This document shows, piece by piece, positions 26,038 through 36,900 of a stretch of DNA of 64,000 bases (within the stretch, counting starts at the first letter, position 1; each line of letters starts with the position of its first letter). The notes under the pieces were generated by a model that had not been told where the DNA came from, did not search any database, and saw only the letters and a program-made list of their open reading frames with translations. This DNA is from an uncultured Sphingobacteriales bacterium (lineage in GTDB: Bacteria > Bacteroidota > Bacteroidia > Chitinophagales > Chitinophagaceae), in the NCBI GenBank assembly GCA_937991535.1, contig CALKHN010000066.1:1-64000 (forward strand), written 5' to 3'. The position numbers and the translations under genes are program-made.

Positions 26038-26972
26038 TCATTCTGCGGGACAGAGTTCTGGAAGAACATACTGAGTGCGAAGTCGGAGATGCTTATTGCA
26101 TCTTGGCTGTATTCCCTTTGTTCTTAATGTTTCGCCCGAACTGTCGTTCCATGGCATTATTCCCAAATAGCCGGTATAATCATCGGGGTCGTCAAAGCGT
26201 GCAAAACAGCCTGTCTCTGCCAGCAATGCAGCCGCTGTTATCGCGCCATATCCCGGAAGGCTGAGCAGTAGCTCGTATGCTGTTGAATGCTGTGTTTGCA
26301 TTTGTTTGCGCAACAACTTTGTAATATTACCCAGCCGCGTTCTTTGATATTGCACCTGTTGTATTAGATTTTCTTTGGTAAGTGTACCTACTTGTGAATT
26401 TAGCTCAAGGTTGCCCAACCATTCCAATGCTCTTTTAGAAAGGAAGTTGCAGAAACTGTTTTGAGTATCTCTATGTTATAGTATAGCATGAAACTCTTGA
26501 GCCGGTTGTTTGTACGGATTGCATCTCTTACAGCGCTTTCCCGCAGGCGGGAAAAGCTGCGCAGTTCTTGTTGTTCACGGAATAAAACATGAATACCGTG
26601 AAGATTGCCTTTTTCCAAATGTTCGGCAATGGGGCGACTGTTATGCAAGTCAGTTTTACTTTTCTTCTGCTTGTCTGTTTGCGGAATGTCTGCTGCATGA
26701 ACAATAACGTTGATAATCCCCATTTTGCATAGTTGCTCATGATAGCCCGTTTTGCAAAAGCCTGCTTCATAAGCAGAATAAAATTTGCCGCCCGCAAATT
26801 TGGTCTGCAATGTTTTATAGAGCGTTTTCGCAGAAGGTGATTGAGTAAAATGCGCCACCTGGTGGTTAAGGCTCCGCACCGTTACAAACCAGGATTTCTT
26901 ATGAACATCAAGTCCAATAAAAAAATTTTGACCATTAAAGTCAATTGTTTCTGATAAATTTGTTGCAGGCAT
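26038..26972 (-). pseudogene. IS110-family transposase, frameshifted and 3'-truncated
   Basis: The N-terminal part (from the ATG at 26972) has the DEDD RuvC-like start FFIGLDVHKKSWFVTVRSL and an RSFSRLRE helix. After LKEHWNGW the frame ends at 26400; a frame shifted by one base continues EWLGNLELNSQVG to LLSLPGYGAITAAALLAETGCF, the Tnp20 domain, with the Ser region WNDSSGETLRTKGI and CNKHLR. The shift is near an A run at 26430-26440 where one more A would restore the frame. The normal last 50-60 residues after NKHLR are absent. The gene is therefore dead on two counts. Confidence 0.85.
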
Positions 26973-27032
26973 AGTGCATGTTTTTAATTGTTACAAATTG
27001 CGAAACTTATTGTTATCGCACTGTAAAACTAA

Positions 27033-27051
27033 CCTGCCTGTCGCAGGCAGG
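27033..27051. repeat. Short perfect hairpin CCTGCCTG-TCG-CAGGCAGG
   Basis: 8-bp stem with a 3-nt loop in the non-coding end of the IS110 remnant. It could be part of a bridge RNA or a separate palindromic repeat. Confidence 0.6.
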
Positions 27052-27164
27052 ATTGGCGGCGCAGCATTTTTGGTGCTGCATGACCGCAACAACTGCACTA
27101 TGCTTTTCTTACATAATTACTTCGTATAGTGTGAAGACTGTGTACAGTGTGTAATCATCTTGTT

Positions 27165-29015
27165 CTATTCTTGTTTTTCCGGTTGTTTGTTTAGAATCCA
27201 TATACGTGAACGCAGATCCATTTCTATTTTAAGTGCATTACCATTTATCGGTAAAGTATCTCCGGTAAATCCATCTATCATATTACCTGGAATATTTTTT
27301 AATTGAATTTCAATACTGGCTTTTTGCTGATTGTAATTGTGTACCACATAGCTACTATCATTCAGTATCTGAAATGTAACACGCGAGGGAGCATCCAATA
27401 TTGGAGTATGATCATTGGCAAAAACTGAGCGGATGGTATTCATCCATTGTTGCGGCAGTTCAATCAATCCAATCTGGCGCGGGCAAAGTAATACTTCACC
27501 AACAGCATCAAAATCAGCCTGAGAAAAAGTATGGGTGTTGATTACCGCAATATTATTGTTCTTCAACAGGAATGAAACTTTGTTGCCGCCCGCAGTCTGC
27601 AGCAAAACCTCTGCGCCTTCCGGAACCATCCGGTAATCCGTTTGCAACGGGAATGCCAGTGAATCTACCGTTCCGTCATTTACAACAATTTGAGTTGATC
27701 CCTTTTCCAATACAAGCGGATACTTTATACCGGCAAGTTTGGCCAGCTTCTCTCCATTTTTCACCCGGGCAAGAAATCCGGCAGTCATAATGATTTTTTT
27801 TCCTTCATTTAATGATCGCTCCACCTTATCTGCAACTGCTGAATCCGCCGCAGCCTGCATTGGAAGAAAAACTACTTCTGCCTTTTCAGGATATGCAGAA
27901 ACCGGGACCAGGGAAACACCAAACATCCCCACGTAATCCAGCAGGTATAAATCGCCACCGGCATCACTATTAGGTGGCTTATAACCTGCCACACCCTTCA
28001 CCGGATTTTTTGCAACTGCAACGGCAAGATCAGCCAGCTTTTCAAAATCAAGCCGGAGCAAATGATGCCCGGGATGACCGTTCAGAAAGTCGTTAAAATT
28101 AAAAACCACCAACTCTTTAGCGCCCGCCAGCACTGATTGATAAGCCTGTTCAATAAAATCTGTCGCAGTACAATCGCCATGATCAAACCAGGCAGCCCCA
28201 ATTTTATTACCCGAAAGCGAAGCTATCCAGCGATAGTTGATGAACCCTTCATAAGGTTGTACAAAACCAAACCGCCGGGTATATTGCCCGCGGGTTTCAG
28301 TACCTACATATACTTTGTCAAACAATGCAGGTTCGGTGGCCACATCATATCCAAACTCATGAAACCTGTCGTACCATTGCGGATATTTAATAATCATGGT
28401 AATACCCGGATTTTTTGCTTTTGCGGGATCAATAAAAACAGAACCGGCAAGCCCTGTTAGTAATTCACGACGGTACTCCGACCAGGTTCTGTCGCCCTTT
28501 GCCTGTTTCGATTCAATACTGGTGTCTGCGGTGCAGAAAAAATCATCAAGAATAAACTGATCAAACAGCGGCGCTACGTCCTCCATAATTTTTTTCATAT
28601 CAGCACCGGTCTTCGGATTTTGCCAGTTGAACCACGACAGCGGACCATCCTGTGCTACTCCGGCTTCGCCACCCGGAACGGTGGCAATACCACCCACTAC
28701 TTCAAATCCATTATTTTTAAGAAAAGTAATTGTGTTTGACAGATGTTCTACAGGAACAACCAAACCGCTCCTGTACACTTCAACATAAACTTTTGTAAAA
28801 CCATTGCATCGAAGTACCGAGAGCGCCTCACGTCGTCCGGCTTCTGTGGAAAACTGATCCTGTATGGTGTGTGCGGTAATATAAGCTGCGAGTTGAAGGT
28901 CAGCTTTTCTGTTTATTGCATACGAATGAAAGTCATCGGCTTTTTGTTGAGCGGGGCTACAACCCGGTATGATCAGGATGAATAGTATAATGAGTTTAAA
29001 ACTTAAATTATTCAT
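27165..29015 (-). CDS. Putative lipoprotein of a polysaccharide utilisation region, function unknown
   Basis: 616 aa. The signal ends in the lipobox IIPGC (acylated C19). The first 330 residues look like a (beta/alpha)8 barrel: LAAYITAHTIQD, GFTKVYVEVYRSGLVVPVEHL, GFEVVGGIATVPG, FDQFILDDFFCTAD, GITMIIKYPQWYDRFHEFGYDV, KVYVGTETRGQYTRRFG and ELVVFNFNDFLNGHPGHHLL. The acidic pair in FILDDFF is a candidate catalytic site. The rest contains a glutamine-amidotransferase-like segment (AEVVFLPMQAAADSA, EGKKIIMTAGFLA) and a beta domain at the end, as in some GH42-like and trehalose-like hydrolases. I do not recognise the family. It starts 35 nt after the beta-helix gene, in one operon. Confidence 0.65.
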   Translation of the reverse strand: MNNLSFKLIILFILIIPGCSPAQQKADDFHSYAINRKADLQLAAYITAHTIQDQFSTEAGRREALSVLRCNGFTKVYVEVYRSGLVVPVEHLSNTITFLKNNGFEVVGGIATVPGGEAGVAQDGPLSWFNWQNPKTGADMKKIMEDVAPLFDQFILDDFFCTADTSIESKQAKGDRTWSEYRRELLTGLAGSVFIDPAKAKNPGITMIIKYPQWYDRFHEFGYDVATEPALFDKVYVGTETRGQYTRRFGFVQPYEGFINYRWIASLSGNKIGAAWFDHGDCTATDFIEQAYQSVLAGAKELVVFNFNDFLNGHPGHHLLRLDFEKLADLAVAVAKNPVKGVAGYKPPNSDAGGDLYLLDYVGMFGVSLVPVSAYPEKAEVVFLPMQAAADSAVADKVERSLNEGKKIIMTAGFLARVKNGEKLAKLAGIKYPLVLEKGSTQIVVNDGTVDSLAFPLQTDYRMVPEGAEVLLQTAGGNKVSFLLKNNNIAVINTHTFSQADFDAVGEVLLCPRQIGLIELPQQWMNTIRSVFANDHTPILDAPSRVTFQILNDSSYVVHNYNQQKASIEIQLKNIPGNMIDGFTGDTLPINGNALKIEMDLRSRIWILNKQPEKQE

Positions 29016-29050
29016 ATCATTATTCCTTTTTAAAATTTACGATTAGGTTT

Positions 29051-32023
29051 TCATTCAGCTACTTCAATTTTCCAGTCGGTAAATTCCACGCGGTATTGCT
29101 GTTTATCGGGACCGCCGGCGGCAAGGCCCAGATCAACTGCATCTGCAACACCAAGAATATCAGCAGTGTGTCTTTCAATGATCCAGTTTTTACCATCCAG
29201 ACTAATGTATCCGCTGAAGCTATTTCCATGACGAACCATTTTCAGGTAGATGGGTGTTTGTACATGTTCAGGCAAATTGGTGCTGCTGGCTTTGTGCATA
29301 CATCCGTTACCAAACTCATCATAATTGATTCCTGCACGTCCGGGTGTAGCAAATACCAGCACAGAACCTTTACTTCCCGGCTGCACATCGAAACTTTGTG
29401 ACATATCGTTTCGTACAAATAATCCTGTACGGAACCATTCGTGTGTGCGTTCTCCAAATTGGCTGATGGTTACTGTGGCAACAAAATCACCTTTGATACC
29501 TTTCACATAAGTAGCAGCGTATGAATCTTCGGCGTGAAAGAAATCTGAACCGCCTGCCGTAATTTTAAAACGGTTTGCTTTTGCATCAGCCTCTATTTTA
29601 TAAGGTTTGGCCTTAGCCGAACCATATTGCTTTATGGGCAGCTTAGTTAGATCGAGTACCTTCCCTCCTGCCACATTCAATTCTTGCTGCGAACTGTTCC
29701 CTATGCGTATCTGATGCTTTCCTAACCTGGGCTCCAGGTCAAATCTTACCTGTTGAATGCTGTTGGGTTTTAGTTCAACTGACTGGCTTTGCACTTCCCG
29801 GTTGTCAAGAAATAGTGAAGTGTTAACTTTTTGAGAAACAGAAGTCAGATTGCGGGCAATGGCAGTTGCTTTTACTCTTTCGCCCTGGATTAGCCGGTTA
29901 TTTGATATCTGAAATTCTTCAAATACTACATCGGGCTTTATACCTTCAACGCGAACAATTTGGTAGTCGGTGGAACCGATGGCCAAATGGTGTTCCCCTT
30001 CATCATACAACCGCAATTCAAATTCAATTTTCCGGCTGTTGTTCTTTATCACCGGAAATAGACGGCGTTCCTTTACCTTACCATCTACATACAACACTAC
30101 CGGAGCGATGCCGGTAGCTCCTTTATTGGTAACATCGGCGGTGAGTCTGATGACGCTACCTGCCAACACCGCTCCGGAAGAAGTTTTCGAAGCTGCGGTA
30201 ATTGCTAAGTTGTGTTCTTTAAATTGGGGCTCACCTTCAATGATCATTTCCGGTGGATAGGCCGGCGCTTCAATAGTGAAGTTGTTACGATAGGTGTTAT
30301 CTTCTATCAGGGCCGCACACAGTTTCCATTCACCTTGCTGAAGTTTGTAATAAGTATTTTCTTCAGCAGTCCATCCAATGGACATGTTATCGAACCAAAA
30401 TGCAACATTGTCGTTAAAAAATCCTGCATTCACATTGTGAACCAGGTTGCGCCGGACTATGGAATTGAAAGTAACGCCTGCAGTAGTGATAGCGCCGGAA
30501 TCGTCGGCATCCTGTTGTACATTCTCAAGATGATTGTATTCCACAAGATAGCCTCCATCTATAGCTTCTTCAAGGTTCGACCATCCCCCCACATAAATAG
30601 CAAACCGCCCACGGGTTTTGGTAATATAGTTGTGCGAAATGGTAGTCACGAGTGAGTAGGAAGCATGTATGTTTATGCCGCCACAATCGAAAAGTTTGTT
30701 GTATAAAATTTGTGTTTCACGGATAATGTCTCTGCCATCGCCCGGCTGTACAGGTCCCTTCACGAAAATAGCACCCTGGTCTATGGTTTCGAAATGATTA
30801 CGAAGAATACGGGTTTGATAACATCCTTTCAGAATGGTAATTCCTGTTCCACCACAGGAGCGAATCTCTCCGTTCACCATTTCGCAGGCATGTGCATATT
30901 CATAACGGACAGCGCTACCCGAAACAATTGTTCCTTCGAGCGTTAACCCGTAAAAACGCAGGTTACGCACCGGCTTGCCCAACTGCCCCTGTACGGTAAT
31001 CAGGTTAACAAGACGGGGAACTCCGGCATAAACCTGATTAGGATTGTTGATACCGGCTTCCGGAATATAGCTGATCTCTTTACGTTTTTTGTCGAAAAAC
31101 CATTCACCTGAAGTGTCAAGAAAGGACTTAACGTTTTCCACATAGTATCGTGGTGGAACAATCACCACTCCTTCCTGCGGTGAACGGAATGTTGCTATAC
31201 CGCGCTTCTCATCAATGTTGGTAAAAGAATTTATACCGGTATGCCAGCGAAGCAGCATCACTACACGATTATCTTCCATTTCTTTCCAGTTCTTCAATTC
31301 GCCTTTACGAAAATGGAGTTCGTTGGGTGTAGGAGAAATTACCGGTGGAACCAGATAGTCCTCATTGGGTATTCGGGCTAGTGTCTGCCGTTTACCATTC
31401 ACTATCAACATTCCAACTGAATCGGCATCGAATTTAGCCGCCCATATTTTACCCTTTTGCTTCCAGTCATTCACGAGTTGAGCACTGGTGATGATTGGTT
31501 TTTCTCCGGGAAAAGCTGCGTAGGTTACATAATGATCTCTGAGTTTGTGATATTCAAAAGCACCGGTGGGCAGGTTGGTTTCCACGCGTTCCCCTCCATC
31601 GGCCGGTTCAAATAATAGTGTTTTTTTGAGTGAATAAACTCCACCCCGGATGTAAACCAAAATATCCTTTCCACTACCCAGCGGATGGGGAGAACCGATG
31701 TATTCCTTTTGCACCGGGATATCTTTAGGTTTATACACCTGAGCCTTCAATTGCCGCACTGCTTTTTGCGCACGTTCGATTGTTCGGAAAGGACCATCAG
31801 TTCCACTACTATTTGGCCCGGACACCGTACCCGTCCAATTGTCATTTCCCTGAGGAGATACATAAAAATCAGCCTTCTCCGGATAGCTGAATGGCAGCCA
31901 TGCTTCACCTTCAAGTAATTTTCCGTCGCGGTATGGAACAGGAGTTTGCGCTATTGCTGATAAAATAAGGGTGTACGAAAAAATTACCATTCCTGTAAAC
32001 ACCCTGATCAAAAATAGTTTCAT
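29051..32023 (-). CDS. Right-handed beta-helix carbohydrate-active protein (GH141-like) with CARDB-like and DUF1349-like domains
   Basis: 990 aa with a signal peptide (residues 1-26). The start of the mature protein, DFYVSPQGNDNWTGTVSG then GPFRTIERAQKAVRQLK, is the usual entry to a parallel beta-helix of the pectate-lyase or GH141 type. Helix rungs are visible at about 360-560 (NLRFYGLTLEGTIVSGSAVRY, TGITILKGCYQTRILRNHFETI, INIHASYSLVTTISHNYITK). Residues about 610-790 hold two adhesion-type domains (VVLYVDGKVKERRLFPV, NTSLFLDNREVQSQSV), and residues about 800-990 a DUF1349-like concanavalin fold (FFHAEDSYAATYVKGIKGDFVAT, GYISLDGKNWIIERHT). A GH141-like activity is inference. First gene after the SusD terminator. 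Confidence 0.75.
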   Translation of the reverse strand: MKLFLIRVFTGMVIFSYTLILSAIAQTPVPYRDGKLLEGEAWLPFSYPEKADFYVSPQGNDNWTGTVSGPNSSGTDGPFRTIERAQKAVRQLKAQVYKPKDIPVQKEYIGSPHPLGSGKDILVYIRGGVYSLKKTLLFEPADGGERVETNLPTGAFEYHKLRDHYVTYAAFPGEKPIITSAQLVNDWKQKGKIWAAKFDADSVGMLIVNGKRQTLARIPNEDYLVPPVISPTPNELHFRKGELKNWKEMEDNRVVMLLRWHTGINSFTNIDEKRGIATFRSPQEGVVIVPPRYYVENVKSFLDTSGEWFFDKKRKEISYIPEAGINNPNQVYAGVPRLVNLITVQGQLGKPVRNLRFYGLTLEGTIVSGSAVRYEYAHACEMVNGEIRSCGGTGITILKGCYQTRILRNHFETIDQGAIFVKGPVQPGDGRDIIRETQILYNKLFDCGGINIHASYSLVTTISHNYITKTRGRFAIYVGGWSNLEEAIDGGYLVEYNHLENVQQDADDSGAITTAGVTFNSIVRRNLVHNVNAGFFNDNVAFWFDNMSIGWTAEENTYYKLQQGEWKLCAALIEDNTYRNNFTIEAPAYPPEMIIEGEPQFKEHNLAITAASKTSSGAVLAGSVIRLTADVTNKGATGIAPVVLYVDGKVKERRLFPVIKNNSRKIEFELRLYDEGEHHLAIGSTDYQIVRVEGIKPDVVFEEFQISNNRLIQGERVKATAIARNLTSVSQKVNTSLFLDNREVQSQSVELKPNSIQQVRFDLEPRLGKHQIRIGNSSQQELNVAGGKVLDLTKLPIKQYGSAKAKPYKIEADAKANRFKITAGGSDFFHAEDSYAATYVKGIKGDFVATVTISQFGERTHEWFRTGLFVRNDMSQSFDVQPGSKGSVLVFATPGRAGINYDEFGNGCMHKASSTNLPEHVQTPIYLKMVRHGNSFSGYISLDGKNWIIERHTADILGVADAVDLGLAAGGPDKQQYRVEFTDWKIEVAE

Positions 32024-32366
32024 ACCTGTTGGAGTTTTACTTTATAAAGAGGATAAACATGGCCGGAAGTTTTATTCTCTTTTGCATTATACTCAATTTT
32101 ACCCTTAACAAAAAAGCAAAAGAAGGCAATCCTATCTGGTGCCTTCTTTTGATATTCATAATTGACCCCTCAAAGAAAATCCGGATTAGTTCAATCCTCA
32201 TTTATTTATCCCACGACACAGGAGTTAAAAACTCATCAGCTCCCTTCCGGCGTACATAGGACGGGTTTAATGGTGCCAAAAAATATAAATGAATAAATAA
32301 AAAAGTTATTGCCGAAGAAAATGATATATTTTTTATTAATTTTTCAAAATTCAACTTAGATAAAGT
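32024..32366. other. Intergenic region between the beta-helix gene and SusD
   Basis: 343 bp with the SusC/SusD operon terminator at 32118-32150. The rest is AT-rich; no gene or further structure is seen. Confidence 0.6.
32118..32150 (-). terminator. Terminator of the SusC-SusD operon
   Basis: Minus strand AAAAGAAGGCA (32150-32140) pairs with TGCCTTCTTTT (32128-32118), an 11-bp perfect stem, followed by GCTTTTTTG. Confidence 0.85.
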
Positions 32367-33947
32367 CTAATTTTTCTCCCACCAAACTTTGGTAAGAAAT
32401 TCATCAGGACCCTGTCTTTGAACAGCCTCCAGATAGTTTACGCCATTTAAACGAGGTTCATCAGCCTGATACTTCAATCTGCCCGGTCTTTGACCGTGAG
32501 TTTCATTTCCATTTACCTGATAATTGGTAGGAATAATAACATCCGGGTAATTCGTTCTTCTCCAATTAGCAAATGCTTCATACCCGTTTAAAAAAGTCGC
32601 AATCCAGTATTGCCCGCTAATCTGGCTCAATGCGGCCTCAAAATCGCCCGTTCCAATAAAAGGGTTATCGGAAAGATAAGCAGTAATTTCACCTCCTGTA
32701 ATCTCAACACTGGGATCATAATTAACATAGTTTTCCATATCTGACCTAACACCCTCTTTAAAGTAAGTTCCTGCATCACCGTTCGGATTCCAACCCCGTA
32801 AAGATGCTTCGGATAACAACAACTGAACTTCCCCATTTGTCATGAGAAATCTTGGTCCATCAAATTTGGCAAAAGCTTTCCTGTTTAAGTCAGACCATTG
32901 TCTTATTCCTAAAGGATTAGATGGGTCATAATTCGGGATACTATTAATTTGCAATTCGCCCCAGCCACTGGGTAATCCTTTTTGATGTGCAGGGTTCGTG
33001 TCATCCTGCGCCGGATCTGAAGTTGCGGATGGATAAACAGCGCATATTTTAAACAATCTTGGATCATTTCTTACCTTCAGGTAATCAAAAAAAGTTGCAC
33101 TAATATATGAACCCGTTTGAGCCGAGCGAAAGTATTGAGATGACCAGGGAAGAATCAGGGAAGTATTAACCCCTTCCTTATCGGCGCCTTTCAAAACTAA
33201 ATTATCCCCATTACCGTTCATTAAACCACCATCTCCGCTAATCGCGCTTTTAACCCATTTTTCCGCCTCAGCTGCATCAACTTTTGTCAACCTCATTCCT
33301 AAACGAAGCATTAAAGAATTACCCAACTTTTTCCACTTGGCTATGTCCCCGTGGTATACAATATCAAAACCGGCAAAATTATCACTACCGGTATTCAAAG
33401 CCGAAACGGCATCCTTTAAAGTGGCCAACATATCCTTGTAAATAAATTCCTGTGGATCATACTTTGGTCTGAAAACCTTATCATAAAAAGCTAAACTTGC
33501 TTCTGAATATGGAACATCGCCATAAGCATCAGTCAAACGCTGAAATAAAATCACTTTCCAAATCCTGGCCATTTGATACAAATTATCATTATCTTTTTTC
33601 TTTTGCTCAATCACATCCTGAAGAGATTTTGAAATCGCATAGGTATCATTCCACAATTGATCGTTGGCAGGCTGATAGTAAACATATTTATCTCCATGCC
33701 ATGCAAAATATCCTTCATCATATAAGGTAGTAAAATGTTGCGAAAAAGTTTCAAAATAGGCCAGGTTGGAAGCCATTCCTTCCCCACCCAGAAAAGTTTG
33801 CATTTGCACTGTTGTAAACAAATATCCCGGATTAAAAACATCAGCAGTTGCCGCTACCGGATTATTGTTAATAGATTCAAAGTTCTTATCACATCCCCAA
33901 TTAAAAAGGATCAGCAATGACAGTATTATGAGATTAGTTTTTTTCAT
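32367..33947 (-). CDS. SusD/RagB-like nutrient-binding outer-membrane lipoprotein (SusD-like type 2)
   Basis: 526 aa. The signal ends in the lipobox FNWGC (acylated C19), followed by DKNFESINNNPVAATADVFNPGYLFTTVQMQ, the typical entry of the SusD-like 2 family. TPR-type helices follow (YQMARIWKVILFQRLTDAYGDVPYSEA, ATLKDAVSALNTG, NSLMLRLGMRLTKVD), and the C-terminus has QLLLSEASLRGW, ISGQYWIATFLNGYEAFANWRRTNYP and PGRLKYQADEPRLNGVNYLEAV. It forms the lid of the SusC channel and captures oligosaccharides or peptides. It starts 27 nt after the SusC stop. The operon ends at a strong terminator. Confidence 0.94.
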   Translation of the reverse strand: MKKTNLIILSLLILFNWGCDKNFESINNNPVAATADVFNPGYLFTTVQMQTFLGGEGMASNLAYFETFSQHFTTLYDEGYFAWHGDKYVYYQPANDQLWNDTYAISKSLQDVIEQKKKDNDNLYQMARIWKVILFQRLTDAYGDVPYSEASLAFYDKVFRPKYDPQEFIYKDMLATLKDAVSALNTGSDNFAGFDIVYHGDIAKWKKLGNSLMLRLGMRLTKVDAAEAEKWVKSAISGDGGLMNGNGDNLVLKGADKEGVNTSLILPWSSQYFRSAQTGSYISATFFDYLKVRNDPRLFKICAVYPSATSDPAQDDTNPAHQKGLPSGWGELQINSIPNYDPSNPLGIRQWSDLNRKAFAKFDGPRFLMTNGEVQLLLSEASLRGWNPNGDAGTYFKEGVRSDMENYVNYDPSVEITGGEITAYLSDNPFIGTGDFEAALSQISGQYWIATFLNGYEAFANWRRTNYPDVIIPTNYQVNGNETHGQRPGRLKYQADEPRLNGVNYLEAVQRQGPDEFLTKVWWEKN

Positions 33948-33974
33948 TTAATTGCAGTTTTAGGTAAAAATTAA

Positions 33975-36900
33975 TTAGAATTTTAATTTTATATCCACAC
34001 CATAGCTTTTAATGGGCGGAAGATTAGAAGCTTCAATCCCCTGAGCATTTCCGGTTGACCAGTTCCCATCGGGGTCAATCTGTTTTGCATGGTTCATTAA
34101 TAAGGCCAGATTGTTTCCTACCAAAGAAATACTTGCTCCTTTGATAAAACGAACGGAATTTAATACTCCTTTTGAGAAATTATAAGTTAATGCAATACTC
34201 CTAAGTTTAATGAAGCTGGCATCATATAAATAATCATCTAATGCCTCCCTGCGATTAATAACAATTAATCTGTTACCTGCCATTGCGGGAGTAACCATAA
34301 TATCATTAGACTTCCCGTCTGATTGTTTAACTCCGGGCAAAATGGCGCCATCGGCCCTGCCCAGTAAAGATTTCACAGTCATTCCCCGGTGATCAAGCTC
34401 ATAGGAAGAAACGGAATACAACTTAGCGCCAAACTTGCCATCAACCAGGAACGACAGAGCCAAAGATTTGTAATTAAACGTATTGGTAATACCCATATTC
34501 CATTTGTGTATGCCCGATCCAAAACTTACTACATTACCTCTGTTTACAATGTTTAATCCATCATTACTAATAATATCCTGACCTTGGGCGTTCCGTTCGA
34601 TAGTAGGACCAACGATTTGCGCATATTCTTCACCTTCTATCAGTCTTACAGAGGCTTTTCCTCTGGATCCAAGATTTAATTCACTTGATTGGTCCGATAT
34701 CTTCAAAACTTTACTCTTATTATAAGAGCCATTAAGCGAAATATCCCATGAGAAAGCTGAAGTTTGAACCGGAGTTCCGTAGATTAAAAGCTCGGCTCCT
34801 CTGTTCCTCAGTTTGCCAACATTAACAGAAGCTCCATTATAACCTGATGTTGCTGTTAAAGTTTCCTGAGTGATATCATTTTTTGTCACCTTATCATAAA
34901 AAGCCATATCAATGCCTAAACGATTTTTAAAAAATCGAACATCAAATCCCACTTCAAATTCACCCACACTCAATGGTCTCAGCAGGCTGTTCGGAACAAT
35001 GGACTGGTTGATATTTCCCAGCGGGTATCCATTATAGTTAAATCCTAACAATTCATAAGTCAGGTCAAGTTGATAAGGATCTGTATCTCCGCCAACAGAA
35101 GCATAGCCAACCCTGAACTTTCCAAAATCAATAAATTCAGGCATATTGAACAATTCCGAGAAAACAAAACTTCCACTAACCGATGGATAGAGATAACTAT
35201 TGTTATTTGGGTTTAAAGTTGAGAACCAATCATTTCTTCCGGTTGCATTTAAGTACAAAAATCCTTTATAACCTAACTCAGCTGTGGCAAATAGTGAATT
35301 AATCCTCTTATTGGATTCAGAAATTGAAACCGTTTTAGTTGAAGTATTATTGATTACTTCTAAACCGGGAATAACAACCCCGTCTCCCACAACATTATTA
35401 TAATCATAATGCTGGGTCATAATGTTCCCGCCCGCAATTACATTTAAAGTGAAATCACTGCCCAAATCTTTGTTCACACCAACCACTAACTCCCAGTTAC
35501 GCTCAGTAAAACTTGTGTTCAATTGCGTTATCCTTCCTGGTTTCGCAAATCCTGTACCTTCAGGGATCACATTATCCATTTTATACGAAAAATGATCCTG
35601 CCCAAGTTTTCCCTGAACAAATAACCAATCCAGAATATCCCATTTAATTCGGGTTGAACCAATAAAGCGGTTCTTTGCTGAGGTATTGCTAATTTTGTTG
35701 ATAACGTAATAAGGATTAGTAGCATTCTGGTCGGTTCCTAACGTCTTCTCCTTTCCATCTTCAAGATATCCCGGCGCAAGTGCGCTGGTTGGCATATTAC
35801 TATTTACCCACAAAATAGTAGAAACGGCTCCCCCACGCCCGCCATTGGTCACCGGTCTGCCGGTAGCATCCTCTTTTATAAAGTCAACATTAGCATCTAT
35901 TGTCAGATTATCAACAATTTTTTGACTTACTCCTAAACTAATATTATCTCTTTTTAAGCTTTCATCAGGCACAATTCCTTTACCTTTTGTGTCGGTTAAC
36001 CCCAGTCTGAAAGAACCATTTTTACCGCTGGCAGAAAATGACACATTACTTGTTGACGTTAAACCATTCCTATAAAAATCATTTAATACCTGATCTTTAA
36101 CATAAGAATAGGGCCTTTTTACACCATCAAATTGAATGGTTGGTACTCCATCATAACGCTCACCCCAATGGTTTTGACCATGTCCGGCTGCAAAACTTTG
36201 ATTTTGCGGTCTTACATTACCATATCCCTGGCCATATTCTTTTTGGAGTTCCCACATAAAATGAGGCACCTGAACGGTGGTATTGCTATTGACAGTAACG
36301 CCAATACCTCTCTGTCCTTTCCCCGATTTAGTAGTGATAATTACAGCGCCATTCTTTGCCCGTGAACCATATAAAGCAGCGGCCACGGCTCCTTTCAAAA
36401 CTGAAACTTCTTCAATATCATCGGGGTTTATACTGGAAATATTGTCTCCCCAGTCCGGCTCAGCATCACCATTTCTGTTAAAACCACTATTATTAATTGG
36501 AACACCATTAACTACATATAATGGTTGGTTATCTCCCGAAATAGAGGTGTTTCCTCTGATCGTCATACGGGTAGAACCACCAAGGCCAGCGTTCATGGTT
36601 GTAACATTTACACCGGCTACCTTTCCCCGTAATGCTTCCCCAAAACTAGACTCTCTTACAGTAGTTAAATCAGCGCCGTCAACTTTAGTTACAGAATACC
36701 CTAAGGCTTTAGATTCCCTTTTAATGCCCAGGGCGGTTACTACTACTTCATCCATCTTGGAACCCTCCTGCTCTAATTGTACAGACATGGTTCTGCTGTT
36801 TCCCACCGTCACCTCTTTATTACTGTAACCGATAAAACTGAATTGCAAAACATCCCCCTTAACCGCATCTATTTTAAACGTACCGCTCTCGTCTGTGGTC

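Larger units (their letters stand above)
26038..27103 (-). mobile_element. Remnant of an IS110-type insertion sequence
   Basis: The transposase remnant plus its upstream non-coding end. In IS110 elements the non-coding end next to the recombinase start encodes the bridge RNA. Here 26973-27103 is bounded by the inverted 10-mers GCATAGTGCA (26969-26978) and TGCACTATGC (27094-27103) and holds two hairpins, CCTGCCTG/CAGGCAGG (27033-27051) and GCAGCA/TGCTGC (27061-27079). The outer boundaries are not certain because IS110 elements lack long terminal repeats. Confidence 0.55.

Noticed and set aside
36277..36828. Plus-strand frame of 183 codons opposite SusC
   Set aside because: Antisense shadow of the strongly supported SusC gene.
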